NCBI RefSeq assembly: GCF_016863655.1
Contig: NZ_BOPH01000017.1
Location: 1-64,000, forward strand
Reading direction: 5' to 3'
Origin: Virgisporangium ochraceum
Lineage (GTDB): Bacteria; Actinomycetota; Actinomycetes; Mycobacteriales; Micromonosporaceae
DNA: 64,000 nucleotides
The translations under genes were made by a program, and so were the position numbers. Within the stretch, counting starts at the first letter, position 1, and the number at the start of each line of letters is the position of its first letter. Below the pieces are notes generated by a model. That model did not search any database. It saw nothing but the letters and a program-made list of their open reading frames with translations, and was not told the DNA's origin. This document shows, piece after piece, positions 38,993-45,558 of the stretch.

Positions 38993-39247
38993 ATGGCACA
39001 CGGACCCTCTCTCGGATCACGACTCGCCGCGCTGCGGAACCCGGGACGCTACCGACCGATCTGCCGCGTCGACGGCCACGCCTGGCCCTGCCCGGCCGCC
39101 ACCGAGGCCGGCCGCTGGAGCGGCGACGGCCCAGTCCCCGACGGCGACCGCTACCCCCCGGACCCACCCGAGCAGGTGCCCGCCGACTTCATCCTCAACG
39201 GCAAGCGCCTGTTCCCCATCAACCGCAACTTCGGCAAGCCCCAATGA
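38993..39247 (+). CDS. Small hypothetical protein
   Basis: The 84-residue protein begins MAHGPSLGSRLAALRNPGRY. It has a Cys-His-Cys pattern (PICRVDGHAWPCPAA) that might bind metal and ends FILNGKRLFPINRNFGKPQ. The family is not recognised. AAGGAGG precedes the ATG. It overlaps the next gene by 4 bp (ATGA) and is the first gene of the plus-strand run facing the XRE regulator. Confidence 0.7.
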   Translation: MAHGPSLGSRLAALRNPGRYRPICRVDGHAWPCPAATEAGRWSGDGPVPDGDRYPPDPPEQVPADFILNGKRLFPINRNFGKPQ

Positions 39248-39432
39248 CCGGCGCTGTCCCCGACGACGGCCGCGACATCACCTACGGCTCGGACGAGCTG
39301 GTCACCGAACACGACGGGGACTACGACCACCTGCCCCCGCACCAGCGCGAGGAACTGGAATGGATCGACCGGCGGCTCGCCGAGCGTGAGCGGACGCGCG
39401 GTGCCCGGCGCGACCAGCCCGGAGGGAGGTGA
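39244..39432 (+). CDS. Small acidic hypothetical protein
   Basis: The 62-residue protein, MTGAVPDDGRDITYGSDELV to the C terminus, is acidic at the front and Arg/Glu-rich at the back (EELEWIDRRLAERERTRGAR, likely helical). It overlaps the gene upstream (ATGA). Function is unknown. Confidence 0.62.
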   Translation: MTGAVPDDGRDITYGSDELVTEHDGDYDHLPPHQREELEWIDRRLAERERTRGARRDQPGGR

Positions 39433-39434
39433 CC

Positions 39435-39518
39435 ATGAACATCATCAGTGTTGGCGACGACACCTGGACCGAGAAGGCCCCGAACGACCTGGCCGACCTG
39501 ATCGAGGTCATCGCCTAG
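39435..39518 (+). CDS. 27-residue peptide gene
   Basis: The short frame MNIISVGDDTWTEKAPNDLA (plus DLIEVIA) starts 2 bp after the previous stop and has a strong GGGAGGTGACC ribosome-binding site. A terminator follows within 13 bp. It is acidic and has no membrane helix. Its size makes it easy to miss; coupling and the site favour real expression. Confidence 0.5.
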   Translation: MNIISVGDDTWTEKAPNDLADLIEVIA

Positions 39519-39530
39519 CGCCCGAAGGAC

Positions 39531-39562
39531 GGCCCGGCCACCACCGCAGCGGTGGCCGGGCC
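39531..39562 (+). terminator. Terminator after the small-gene cluster
   Basis: GGCCCGGCCACC (39531-39542) and GGTGGCCGGGCC (39551-39562) form a perfect 12-bp stem with an 8-nt loop, between convergent transcription units. Confidence 0.75.
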
Positions 39563-39572
39563 GTTGCACGTC

Positions 39573-39842
39573 TTACGGCTGCTCGCCGGCGTCCTGGCCG
39601 GGTGGAGGCACATGCCGGTGCACCGTCGTGCGTCCGCGGCTCGTCTTCCCAGCGATGAATCGCGCTGGCACCCGCAGCTTCCGAGCGACGCGAGCAGCTG
39701 CCCAGACCCTTTCCCGGGCCTCATCGATGATCGCCTTCGCCTGCTTCTCCGCATCCTCGAAGGCCTTCACCGCCGCCTCGAGGTCAGCGATCGCGCGGCG
39801 CTGCTCCTCGTTCTCAGGTTCCACCCACTTCGGCCGCGGCAT
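39573..39842 (-). CDS. Small coiled-coil/HTH-like protein
   Basis: The 89-residue protein begins MPRPKWVEPENEEQRRAIAD. A long charged helix (AVKAFEDAEKQAKAIIDEAR) precedes a segment resembling a helix-turn-helix (KLRVPARFIAGKTSRGRTTV). Similar small proteins occur on actinobacterial mobile elements and may be regulators. ATG 39842 fits the common MPRPKW start; the frame continues further upstream without support. It is divergent from the DUF2637 gene across an inverted repeat. Confidence 0.65.
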   Translation of the reverse strand: MPRPKWVEPENEEQRRAIADLEAAVKAFEDAEKQAKAIIDEARERVWAAARVARKLRVPARFIAGKTSRGRTTVHRHVPPPGQDAGEQP

Positions 39843-39899
39843 GGCGATGATCCTAGGCCCCCGGCTGTGCTGACGCGTTGTCCCTCTGTGATCGGCTCT

Positions 39900-39928
39900 G
39901 TTAGTGTTCCACACGACTGAACACTAAC
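39900..39928. promoter_or_regulatory. Inverted repeat between divergent genes
   Basis: GTTAGTGTT (39900-39908) and AACACTAAC (39920-39928) form a perfect 9-bp inverted repeat with an 11-nt spacer. It lies 15 bp before the GTG of the DUF2637 gene and is an operator candidate for the adjacent HTH-like protein. Confidence 0.55.
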
Positions 39929-39943
39929 CCGATGGGAGTCAAC

Positions 39944-40720
39944 GTGACCCCGCGCCAGCTGCACCGGATCCGCTGGGCCGTCCGCGCCGTCCTAACGCTC
40001 GGCATCGCCGCCTCCATCGCGGCCAACGTCCTCCACGCCGAGCCCAACCCGATCGCGCAGTCCATCGCCGCCTGGCCGCCCATCGCACTGCTTCTCACCG
40101 TCGAGCTGGTCGGCCGCGTCCCCGTCTCGCGCCGCCTCGGCTGGGTCCGCGCGCTGGCCACCGCGGTCATCGCCGGCATCGCCGCCTGGGTGTCGTACTG
40201 GCACATGGTCGGCGTGGCCCAGCGGTACGGCGAGACCGACGCAGCCCCGTACCTGATCCCGCTGTCCGTCGACGGCCTGGTCGTCGTCGCCAGCGTGTGT
40301 CTGGTCGAGCTGACCGGCCAGATTAGGGCTGTCGGATTGCTCCGGCTGCAGGCGCCCGAGAGGCGGGCAAAGCGTCAGCCCGGTCGGCCCTCGAACGCGC
40401 AGGTCAGGCCAGCCGCCGCACACGGGCAATCCGTCACCGCACCGACGCCGGCGAAGCCGCGACGGATTGCTCCTGCCAAGAGCCGGGCGGACGTCATCTC
40501 GGACGCCATCGCCGCGGTGCTCCGTGGCGCCGACGTCGAGGAGACCGCCCGGGCGGCCGGGGTCACGCCGCGGACGCTGCAGCGGTGGGCCGACGAGGCC
40601 GCGGAGAAGACGCGCCGACCGCGCGGCGGCCCCCGCAGGCAGGCGGCCGAGCCGCAGCCCGAGGGCGAGCTGGTGGCCGCCGGAGCGTCGACCGGGGGAG
40701 GTGGTGCCGGTGCGCGATGA
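39944..40720 (+). CDS. DUF2637-domain membrane protein
   Basis: The 258-residue protein has about four N-terminal membrane helices (VLTLGIAASIAANVL, WPPIALLLTVELVG, ALATAVIAGIAAWVSYWHMV, IPLSVDGLVVVASVCLVEL). The PLSVDGLVVVAS segment is the DUF2637 signature, frequent on actinobacterial plasmids and integrative elements. The cytosolic C-terminal half is basic and includes an HTH-like VEETARAAGVTPRTLQRWAD. GTG 39944 has GGGAG 5 nt upstream; ATG 39932 has no such site. Related proteins are suspected in plasmid spread or DNA binding; function here is unknown. Confidence 0.8.
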   Translation: MTPRQLHRIRWAVRAVLTLGIAASIAANVLHAEPNPIAQSIAAWPPIALLLTVELVGRVPVSRRLGWVRALATAVIAGIAAWVSYWHMVGVAQRYGETDAAPYLIPLSVDGLVVVASVCLVELTGQIRAVGLLRLQAPERRAKRQPGRPSNAQVRPAAAHGQSVTAPTPAKPRRIAPAKSRADVISDAIAAVLRGADVEETARAAGVTPRTLQRWADEAAEKTRRPRGGPRRQAAEPQPEGELVAAGASTGGGGAGAR

Positions 40721-40820
40721 CCTCGACTGGTCGAAGTGACGCGGCGGGCCGGCCCTCTGCCGGCAAGCGAACGGCCGGCCCCCGCACCCCACCCGGACAA
40801 CCGAACGGAGCAGCACCAGC

Positions 40821-41240
40821 ATGACCGAGACGATGTACACCCGCGACCTGCGGGTGATCTGGTGGCCCAGCCACGAAGCCTTCACCCTGCCCGACGCGGA
40901 GCACCCGTGGACAGTGGCCCGCAGCGGCGACACCGGCCTCTGGCACGGCTACGACGCCCACGGCGACGCCTCCATGGACGTGTCACGCAAGACCCACCCC
41001 GACGAGGTGATCCACGGGATCATCGGCGAGCCGCAGGACGCGACCAACGAGGAGGCCTTCCTCCTCCTGGCCGCCCAGAGCGAGCCGATGCCACAGTCCG
41101 TCGCCTACGACACCTTGGCCGCCGGCAAGGAGATGGATCACCTCATCGAGCGGGGCCTGTTCGAGCAGGTCATCCACAACGAGGTGACCTACTGCCAGCT
41201 GACCGAGGCCGGGGCGGCGAAGGCGGCGATGCTGGCATGA
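40821..41240 (+). CDS. Hypothetical protein, first of a tandem related pair
   Basis: The 139-residue soluble protein contains DLRVIWWPSHEAFTLPDAEH, then WTVARSGDTGLWHGYDAHGD, and ends GLFEQVIHNEVTYCQLTEAG in a winged-helix-like pattern. It resembles the next gene product in layout (DLRV start, IIGEPQ centre, terminal YxLT.xG). It overlaps that gene by 4 bp. No family is recognised. Confidence 0.65.
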   Translation: MTETMYTRDLRVIWWPSHEAFTLPDAEHPWTVARSGDTGLWHGYDAHGDASMDVSRKTHPDEVIHGIIGEPQDATNEEAFLLLAAQSEPMPQSVAYDTLAAGKEMDHLIERGLFEQVIHNEVTYCQLTEAGAAKAAMLA

Positions 41241-41671
41241 GCAACTACACCGCCTGGGACTACGACCTGCGAGTCGTCCAGCTCAACGACGCCCACTACC
41301 GGCTGTTCCCCGACGGCGCCGACGCCTCGTACTGGCAGCTGCACCACAACGGCGCCCACTGGAACGTCTTCGACGACGCCGGCCAGTTCCGCCAGGAGCT
41401 GTCCGGCCACGACGAGCGCGACCTCGGCTTCGCCGCCGTCCTCGGCGAACCGCAGGTCCCGGCGTACGACGACAACCAGGCCCACCTGCTCACCCACGCC
41501 GCGGCGATGGGCGGGTGGCTCGGCGCGACGTACTGCGAGCTCGAGGACCTGGCGGAGGCGACCGCCCAGCTCGTGTACTGGGGCCGCCTGGTGTACCAGC
41601 AGGACGGCAACTTCAGCCGGTACCGGCTTACCGTCAAGGGGCAGCACGAGGCCGCCAGGCTGGCGGGCTGA
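41237..41671 (+). CDS. Hypothetical protein, second of a tandem related pair
   Basis: The 144-residue protein aligns loosely with its upstream neighbour: YDLRVVQLNDAHYRLFPDGA, VLGEPQVPAYDDN in the middle and GRLVYQQDGNFSRYRLTVKG at the end. The terminal part looks like a winged-helix wing. ATGA overlap couples it to the previous gene. The shared layout suggests duplication followed by divergence; function is unknown. Confidence 0.65.
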   Translation: MSNYTAWDYDLRVVQLNDAHYRLFPDGADASYWQLHHNGAHWNVFDDAGQFRQELSGHDERDLGFAAVLGEPQVPAYDDNQAHLLTHAAAMGGWLGATYCELEDLAEATAQLVYWGRLVYQQDGNFSRYRLTVKGQHEAARLAG

Positions 41672-41675
41672 CCCG

Positions 41676-42257
41676 ATGGGTGGCGCGTACTACTGGGGCG
41701 CGGAGATGTCGGCCGCCGGCATCTTCGCGACCCTGCTCGCCGCGCTGATGGTCGACGGCTTGTCGATCTTTCCGCAGGCCTGGCGAGACCGGATCGCATT
41801 CGTGCTCGGGCTGGCCGCGATCAGGGAGGGCTGGGACGGCAGCCCGGTGGACCGATACACCGTCCAGCTGCTCTCCAGCTGGATCGACGCCGCCAAGGCC
41901 ACGGGCAACAGCACGCTCGCGCAGGCCGCGACCGCGCAGATCCTCGGCGTCCTGGTCGCCGCCATCGCCGTCTACACCGCCGGCGTGCTGATGCCGCCGT
42001 CGTGGTCGGCCAAGGCCGGCGAGCTCGCCAAGCTTTCGTGGTCGAAAGGCAAGGGGGGAGCGGGCCCGGTCGGCCCGCCTGGCTCCGGTGGCGGTGCCAA
42101 GTTCCGGCTGACCTCGAAGCTGTGGATGTGCGCATTCTTGCTCGGCCTGATGGCGGAGCTTCCCAAGGGGATTATCGGGACTCTGGTCCTCGGCATTGTG
42201 ACCGGAATTGTTAATGCTGTCGCTCCACTGCCGGGCGTTCTATTTGGAGTTGCGTGA
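41676..42257 (+). CDS. Hypothetical multi-pass membrane protein
   Basis: The 193-residue protein has three or four membrane helices: SAAGIFATLLAALMVDGLSI, AQILGVLVAAIAVYTAGVLM, LWMCAFLLGLMAELPKG, and TLVLGIVTGIVNAVAPL. A Gly/Pro/Ser linker separates helices two and three. The family is not recognised. It overlaps the following gene and precedes another membrane-associated protein, as in conjugation or spread modules, which is only a suggestion. Confidence 0.65.
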   Translation: MGGAYYWGAEMSAAGIFATLLAALMVDGLSIFPQAWRDRIAFVLGLAAIREGWDGSPVDRYTVQLLSSWIDAAKATGNSTLAQAATAQILGVLVAAIAVYTAGVLMPPSWSAKAGELAKLSWSKGKGGAGPVGPPGSGGGAKFRLTSKLWMCAFLLGLMAELPKGIIGTLVLGIVTGIVNAVAPLPGVLFGVA

Positions 42258-42748
42258 TGTGGGGTAAAGACGGTTGGGGGCAGCTACTCGCACTCGTGCT
42301 CGCATGGGTGGTTTGGCGGGTCGGGCACAACATCTGGACGGGGTGGAGGAAGGCCCGCTCCGACCACTCCCCCATCACCGTGGCACTCGTGCTGTCTTGG
42401 ATCACCCTGCAGGTCAGGCGTGATCCTGATCCTGACACCGACACCGAACTCGACCCTGCGCCGGTCCATCGGAAACGGGTCGGTCGGCGCACGGTCCAGG
42501 TCGCCGAGAACCGTTGGAAGATCGAGCGATACGACCTCGACAAGGACGAGCTGCCGCCCGCCACACCGACACCCCAGGCACCGAACTCGCAATTGCACAT
42601 CTGGATCCGGCGCAGTTTCGACGAGGGCGCTCGATACAGCGATATCGTCCGCGACGGACAAACCTTGTTCAAGCGCTCCGAGGCGAGCATAAAACGCGCA
42701 ATTCGCGAGGTCCGGAAAGGCCAGAAGAATGCGAGGGCTGGACGGTGA
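42254..42748 (+). CDS. Hypothetical protein with N-terminal hydrophobic helix
   Basis: The 164-residue protein begins GTG-ATG (MMWGKDGWGQLLALVLAWVV), so either codon could start it. The N-terminal helix may anchor it. A second short hydrophobic stretch (ITVALVLSWITLQV) follows. The C-terminal part (FDEGARYSDIVRDGQTLFKR then SEASIKRAIREVRKGQKNAR) looks like a small helical DNA-binding region. It overlaps both neighbours by 4 bp. Confidence 0.62.
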   Translation: MMWGKDGWGQLLALVLAWVVWRVGHNIWTGWRKARSDHSPITVALVLSWITLQVRRDPDPDTDTELDPAPVHRKRVGRRTVQVAENRWKIERYDLDKDELPPATPTPQAPNSQLHIWIRRSFDEGARYSDIVRDGQTLFKRSEASIKRAIREVRKGQKNARAGR

Positions 42749-42930
42749 AGTGCGTATTCATCCGCTACGACGGTCTCCGGCTGTGCGAGAAGCGCATGGA
42801 TCTGCCGCCCGTCCGCGGGGACTACGTCACCGACCTCCCCGACCAGGGCACCCAGGAGTGGTACGTCGAGCGCCGTCGCCACCGTGTCGAATTGGAGGTG
42901 ATCGAGCTGTGGGTCAGCCTCACGACCTGA
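42745..42930 (+). CDS. Small hypothetical protein
   Basis: The 61-residue product begins with GTG in a GTGA overlap with the previous gene: MKCVFIRYDGLRLCEKRMDL, ending VELEVIELWVSLTT. Two Cys residues are spaced 12 apart. The pattern of alternating hydrophobic residues suggests a small beta fold. Function is unknown. Confidence 0.6.
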   Translation: MKCVFIRYDGLRLCEKRMDLPPVRGDYVTDLPDQGTQEWYVERRRHRVELEVIELWVSLTT

Positions 42931-43136
42931 GTCAGCCCGGACTGGGTGCACGCCTGTTCAGGGCGGTGACCGGCCGGCCATGGGTGACGGTGCGGTCGAT
43001 GCGTGACGAGTTCGGGCCGCCGCCGGCGGAGCACTTCGCCGGCGAGCTGGCCGGCCTGGGCGACGACGAGTTGCTCGCCGGGCCGCAGCGGCGCGCACCG
43101 CGGCGGAGTAGCCGTCGTACCGCCCTGGCGCGGTGA
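42909..43136 (+). CDS. Small hypothetical protein
   Basis: The 75-residue product begins GTG within the end of the previous gene, with GGAGG about 10 nt upstream: MGQPHDLSQPGLGARLFRAV, then RPWVTVRSMRDEFGPPPAEH, with a basic C terminus (RRAPRRSSRRTALAR). A strong terminator follows. No family is recognised and coding is moderately supported. Confidence 0.5.
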   Translation: MGQPHDLSQPGLGARLFRAVTGRPWVTVRSMRDEFGPPPAEHFAGELAGLGDDELLAGPQRRAPRRSSRRTALAR

Positions 43137-43157
43137 GACCTGGGCCAGACACGAGAA

Positions 43158-43196
43158 GAGCCGCCCTCCCCGCCACGAAGGCGAGGAGGGCGGCTC
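43158..43196. terminator. Bidirectional terminator between the accessory genes and the lysis/tail module
   Basis: GAGCCGCCCTCC (43158-43169) pairs with GGAGGGCGGCTC (43185-43196), plus an inner CGCC/GGCG pairing. It lies between convergent transcription units. Confidence 0.8.
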
Positions 43197-43216
43197 TGTG
43201 CATGCGTGGGGGTGGG

Positions 43217-43417
43217 TCAGGCGCGCCGGTTCGGCACCTTGTACACCGTCGCGACGGTCACCACTGCGGCGACGATGCCGGCGACCAGGCCGCCGACCTC
43301 GCTGGTGTCGAGCACGTTGTCGGCGAAGACGCTCGCCACCACGGTGGCCGCGCTGCCGACGCCGGCGGCCCACGCCTTGGCCTTGGTAGTCCTGACGATC
43401 GGGTAGTTCTCGGGCAT
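43217..43417 (-). CDS. Holin-like small membrane protein
   Basis: The 66-residue protein has two hydrophobic segments (AWAAGVGSAATVVASVFA and GLVAGIVAAVVTVATVYKV), a charged N terminus and a basic C terminus (VPNRRA). Size, topology and its position at the end of the late operon fit an actinophage holin. AAGGAGG precedes the ATG. Membrane permeabilisation is inferred. Confidence 0.62.
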   Translation of the reverse strand: MPENYPIVRTTKAKAWAAGVGSAATVVASVFADNVLDTSEVGGLVAGIVAAVVTVATVYKVPNRRA

Positions 43418-43453
43418 GACCCCTCCTTGTTCGAACAGTCGTACGATGCGGTG

Positions 43454-43666
43454 ATGAGCGAAGCCACCCTGGCCGCGCGAGCTCGAGCGCTCGCCGACCT
43501 ACGCGCTGCCCGGCAGCGGTACGTCGACGCCCAGGTGCCGATGGAGAACCCGGACGGCAGCTCGCCGCGGTGGACGTCGGACCAGCACATGGCCGTCCTG
43601 GGCTACGTCCGGGCCTGGGACACGTTCTGGCGCGCACACCAGAGCCACTCGGAGATGCCGTCCTAG
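43454..43666 (+). CDS. Small hypothetical protein on the opposite strand
   Basis: The 70-residue product begins MSEATLAARARALADLRAAR and ends WDTFWRAHQSHSEMPS. Codon usage is like real genes of the window (almost all third positions G or C), and it fills a gap between two minus-strand genes, overlapping the tail of the next by 4 bp. The ribosome-binding site is weak. Unknown function. Confidence 0.5.
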   Translation: MSEATLAARARALADLRAARQRYVDAQVPMENPDGSSPRWTSDQHMAVLGYVRAWDTFWRAHQSHSEMPS

Positions 43667-44037
43667 TCGCGCGTCAGAGCCACCCTCGCCGTCGGGTCGA
43701 TATGACCCTCGTTCTGATGCCACGTGACGTGCTGGCGAAGCAGCTCGGCGTCGACGGTGACAGCCGCGTCGATGCGGTCCACCGCGTCCTTCAGCGACCC
43801 GCCGGAGTTCGGGGTCACCTCGTGCCGGATGGTGGCCACCGACTGCTCCAGCACCCGCAGACGGGCCGGGATCCCGGGCACCTCGTCATGGCCCGGCCGG
43901 CCCGGGCGGCCGTTCCAGTCCTCCAGGAAAGCGGCGACCGGCCGCCAGCGGTTCCGGACCCAACGCGCGCTGGCGCCAATCGCAGCCAGCGCACCACCGA
44001 TCGCACCGATAGCGCCGGCGATCTGCACCGGATCCAC
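43663..44037 (-). CDS. Phage membrane-anchored protein (DUF2746-like)
   Basis: The 124-residue protein has one N-terminal membrane helix (VQIAGAIGAIGGALAAIGAS) and a cytosolic or periplasmic helical domain with RLRVLEQSVATIRHEVTPNS followed by GGSLKDAVDRIDAAV. This pattern recurs in actinophages near lysis genes and resembles DUF2746. It may be a second holin or a spanin-like lysis helper; exact role unknown. Confidence 0.55.
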   Translation of the reverse strand: MDPVQIAGAIGAIGGALAAIGASARWVRNRWRPVAAFLEDWNGRPGRPGHDEVPGIPARLRVLEQSVATIRHEVTPNSGGSLKDAVDRIDAAVTVDAELLRQHVTWHQNEGHIDPTARVALTRD

Positions 44038-44040
44038 CGG

Positions 44041-44991
44041 CTACGCGCCGGGGTTAGCGACTTGGGCCAGCTCCTCCGGCGAGGTGGCCTCCTCGTCGAC
44101 AACCGCCCGGATCTGCTCGAGCGACGGCACACCCTCGCGGATGCGCAGCCCGAGCTCGAGCAGCTGGTCGGCGGTGAGAGTGGCCAGGAGCGGCGCCGGG
44201 TCGTCGTCGAGCCGGTCCAGGTTCACGCCGAGCAGCTCCTTGTGCGCGGCGTCGTTCGGCCACTCCCAGATCGTCGTGCCGAGGCCGTTGCTGGTGAGGG
44301 CCTGCTTCAGCACCGGGAAGCCGGCGCCAGTGACCCAGCGGTTGGTCATGAAGTTGTCGACCAGGTGCACGGTGTCGTTGCCGGCGAGCTTGGCGAAGAA
44401 GAGCAGGGGCGCCATGTCGTCCTCCAGAGAGTTGCGTCGGGCCCGCCAGGTGGCGAGCGGCTCGCCGGACAGCAGCGAGAACAGGTCGGCCATCGCCACC
44501 GGGTCGTTGCAGTAGACCGTCAGGACGCCGATGTGCATGTGGGTCTCGTGCGACCGGTCCGGCACCCGGAACTTCTTGACCGGGTAGAAGACGTAGCCCT
44601 CGGGCTGCCGGTCTTCCGGGGTCTGGCACAGGACCTCGAACAGCATGTAGGTTCGTGGGTCGTTGGTCTCCCACGCGGCCTTGATCCGCAGCGAGTAGAT
44701 GCCGATCTGCGACCAGTCACCGGACCATGCCGACGGGAAGCCCCAGTCCCACGCCCGGCCGTACCTGCCCTGCTCCGGGGTAAACACCCGCTGCTTGGGG
44801 CCCTGCAGGCTGTAGTCGTTGGGGCGGTTCGCGAGCAGCCACGTCGCGTCGGCGTGCGAGCCCGGCTGCCGGACCCAGACGCCGGCCTGTTCGTCCTTCA
44901 TCGCGACGGTCGTGGTGAGGTTGCAGCACGGCACGATCAGCCGGTCCCACATCGCCGTGGAGATGCGTTTAGGGTTGGGGTTTGTGGCCAC
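44041..44991 (-). CDS. Phage protein, possible peptidase or lysis enzyme
   Basis: The 316-residue protein lies between tail genes and the holin-like genes, where actinophages carry their endolysin. It contains NRPNDYSLQGP, GRAWDWGFPSAWSGDW and PDRSHETHMHIGVLTVY. The His-rich HETHMHI could hold zinc ligands as in some phage peptidoglycan peptidases, and the N..(G/N)DYS...DW.FP layout resembles lysis-region proteins of Streptomyces phages as I recall them. The C-terminal 80 or so residues are helical. GTG 44991 has GAGGAGG 6 nt upstream. No cell-wall-binding module is recognised, so the call is tentative. Confidence 0.45.
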   Translation of the reverse strand: MATNPNPKRISTAMWDRLIVPCCNLTTTVAMKDEQAGVWVRQPGSHADATWLLANRPNDYSLQGPKQRVFTPEQGRYGRAWDWGFPSAWSGDWSQIGIYSLRIKAAWETNDPRTYMLFEVLCQTPEDRQPEGYVFYPVKKFRVPDRSHETHMHIGVLTVYCNDPVAMADLFSLLSGEPLATWRARRNSLEDDMAPLLFFAKLAGNDTVHLVDNFMTNRWVTGAGFPVLKQALTSNGLGTTIWEWPNDAAHKELLGVNLDRLDDDPAPLLATLTADQLLELGLRIREGVPSLEQIRAVVDEEATSPEELAQVANPGA

Positions 44992-45002
44992 GGTGCGCCT
45001 CC

Positions 45003-45548
45003 TCAGGCGAGTCGAGTGAGGACGATGCGGGAGCCCTTGCGCAAGATCGTCGCCGTGGCGTTGCTGGTCGTCTGCGCCCACTGCACCGTCAGCGCACCCC
45101 CGGTCGCGCCGACGTGGAGCGTGCCGGCTAGGCGCACCGGCACGTTGCTGCCGGTTCCGACCAGACCGGTGACCGCACCACCCGGCGAGCTGACCCCCGA
45201 TGCGAGCGCCTGCCACTCGTCCGTGCCCGGGTCATAGGCGAAGCTCGCCGCCTCCCACGTCCCCGACGGAAACGTGAACTGGATCTTCATCTGGCCGGTC
45301 GCACCAGCCTGGTACAGCCCATAGAACTCGACGGGGTACACACCGTTCGCCGCCACCGGGACGGTCAGGTGCGGGTCATCCGTATACGTCGCCCCCGTGG
45401 TTGCCGACGACCGCGAGGTATCCGACGCCTTGTACGCCCCGGACACAACAGCACCGGCCAGCAACTCGTTGGCCGCGTTCGCGTACTGCTCCAGCTCGGC
45501 CGCGGTGGGCACGTGCAGCGCCGGCAGAGAGGGCACCGGTGACGTCAT
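45003..45548 (-). CDS. Minor tail/tail fibre-like protein
   Basis: The 181-residue protein has a short helical N terminus (AAELEQYANAANELLAGAVV) and a beta-rich Gly/Thr/Val region: VYPVEFYGLYQAGATGQMKI, then GALTVQWAQTTSNATATILR. This fits a trimeric tip or fibre protein. It follows the large tail protein in the same direction after 10 bp. Role is inferred from position. Confidence 0.6.
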   Translation of the reverse strand: MTSPVPSLPALHVPTAAELEQYANAANELLAGAVVSGAYKASDTSRSSATTGATYTDDPHLTVPVAANGVYPVEFYGLYQAGATGQMKIQFTFPSGTWEAASFAYDPGTDEWQALASGVSSPGGAVTGLVGTGSNVPVRLAGTLHVGATGGALTVQWAQTTSNATATILRKGSRIVLTRLA

Positions 45549-45558
45549 GGGCTCCTCC

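Noticed and set aside
43258..43723. Minus-strand frames spanning the gap between the holin-like and DUF2746-like genes
   Set aside because: They overlap better supported genes on both strands and lack ribosome-binding sites.
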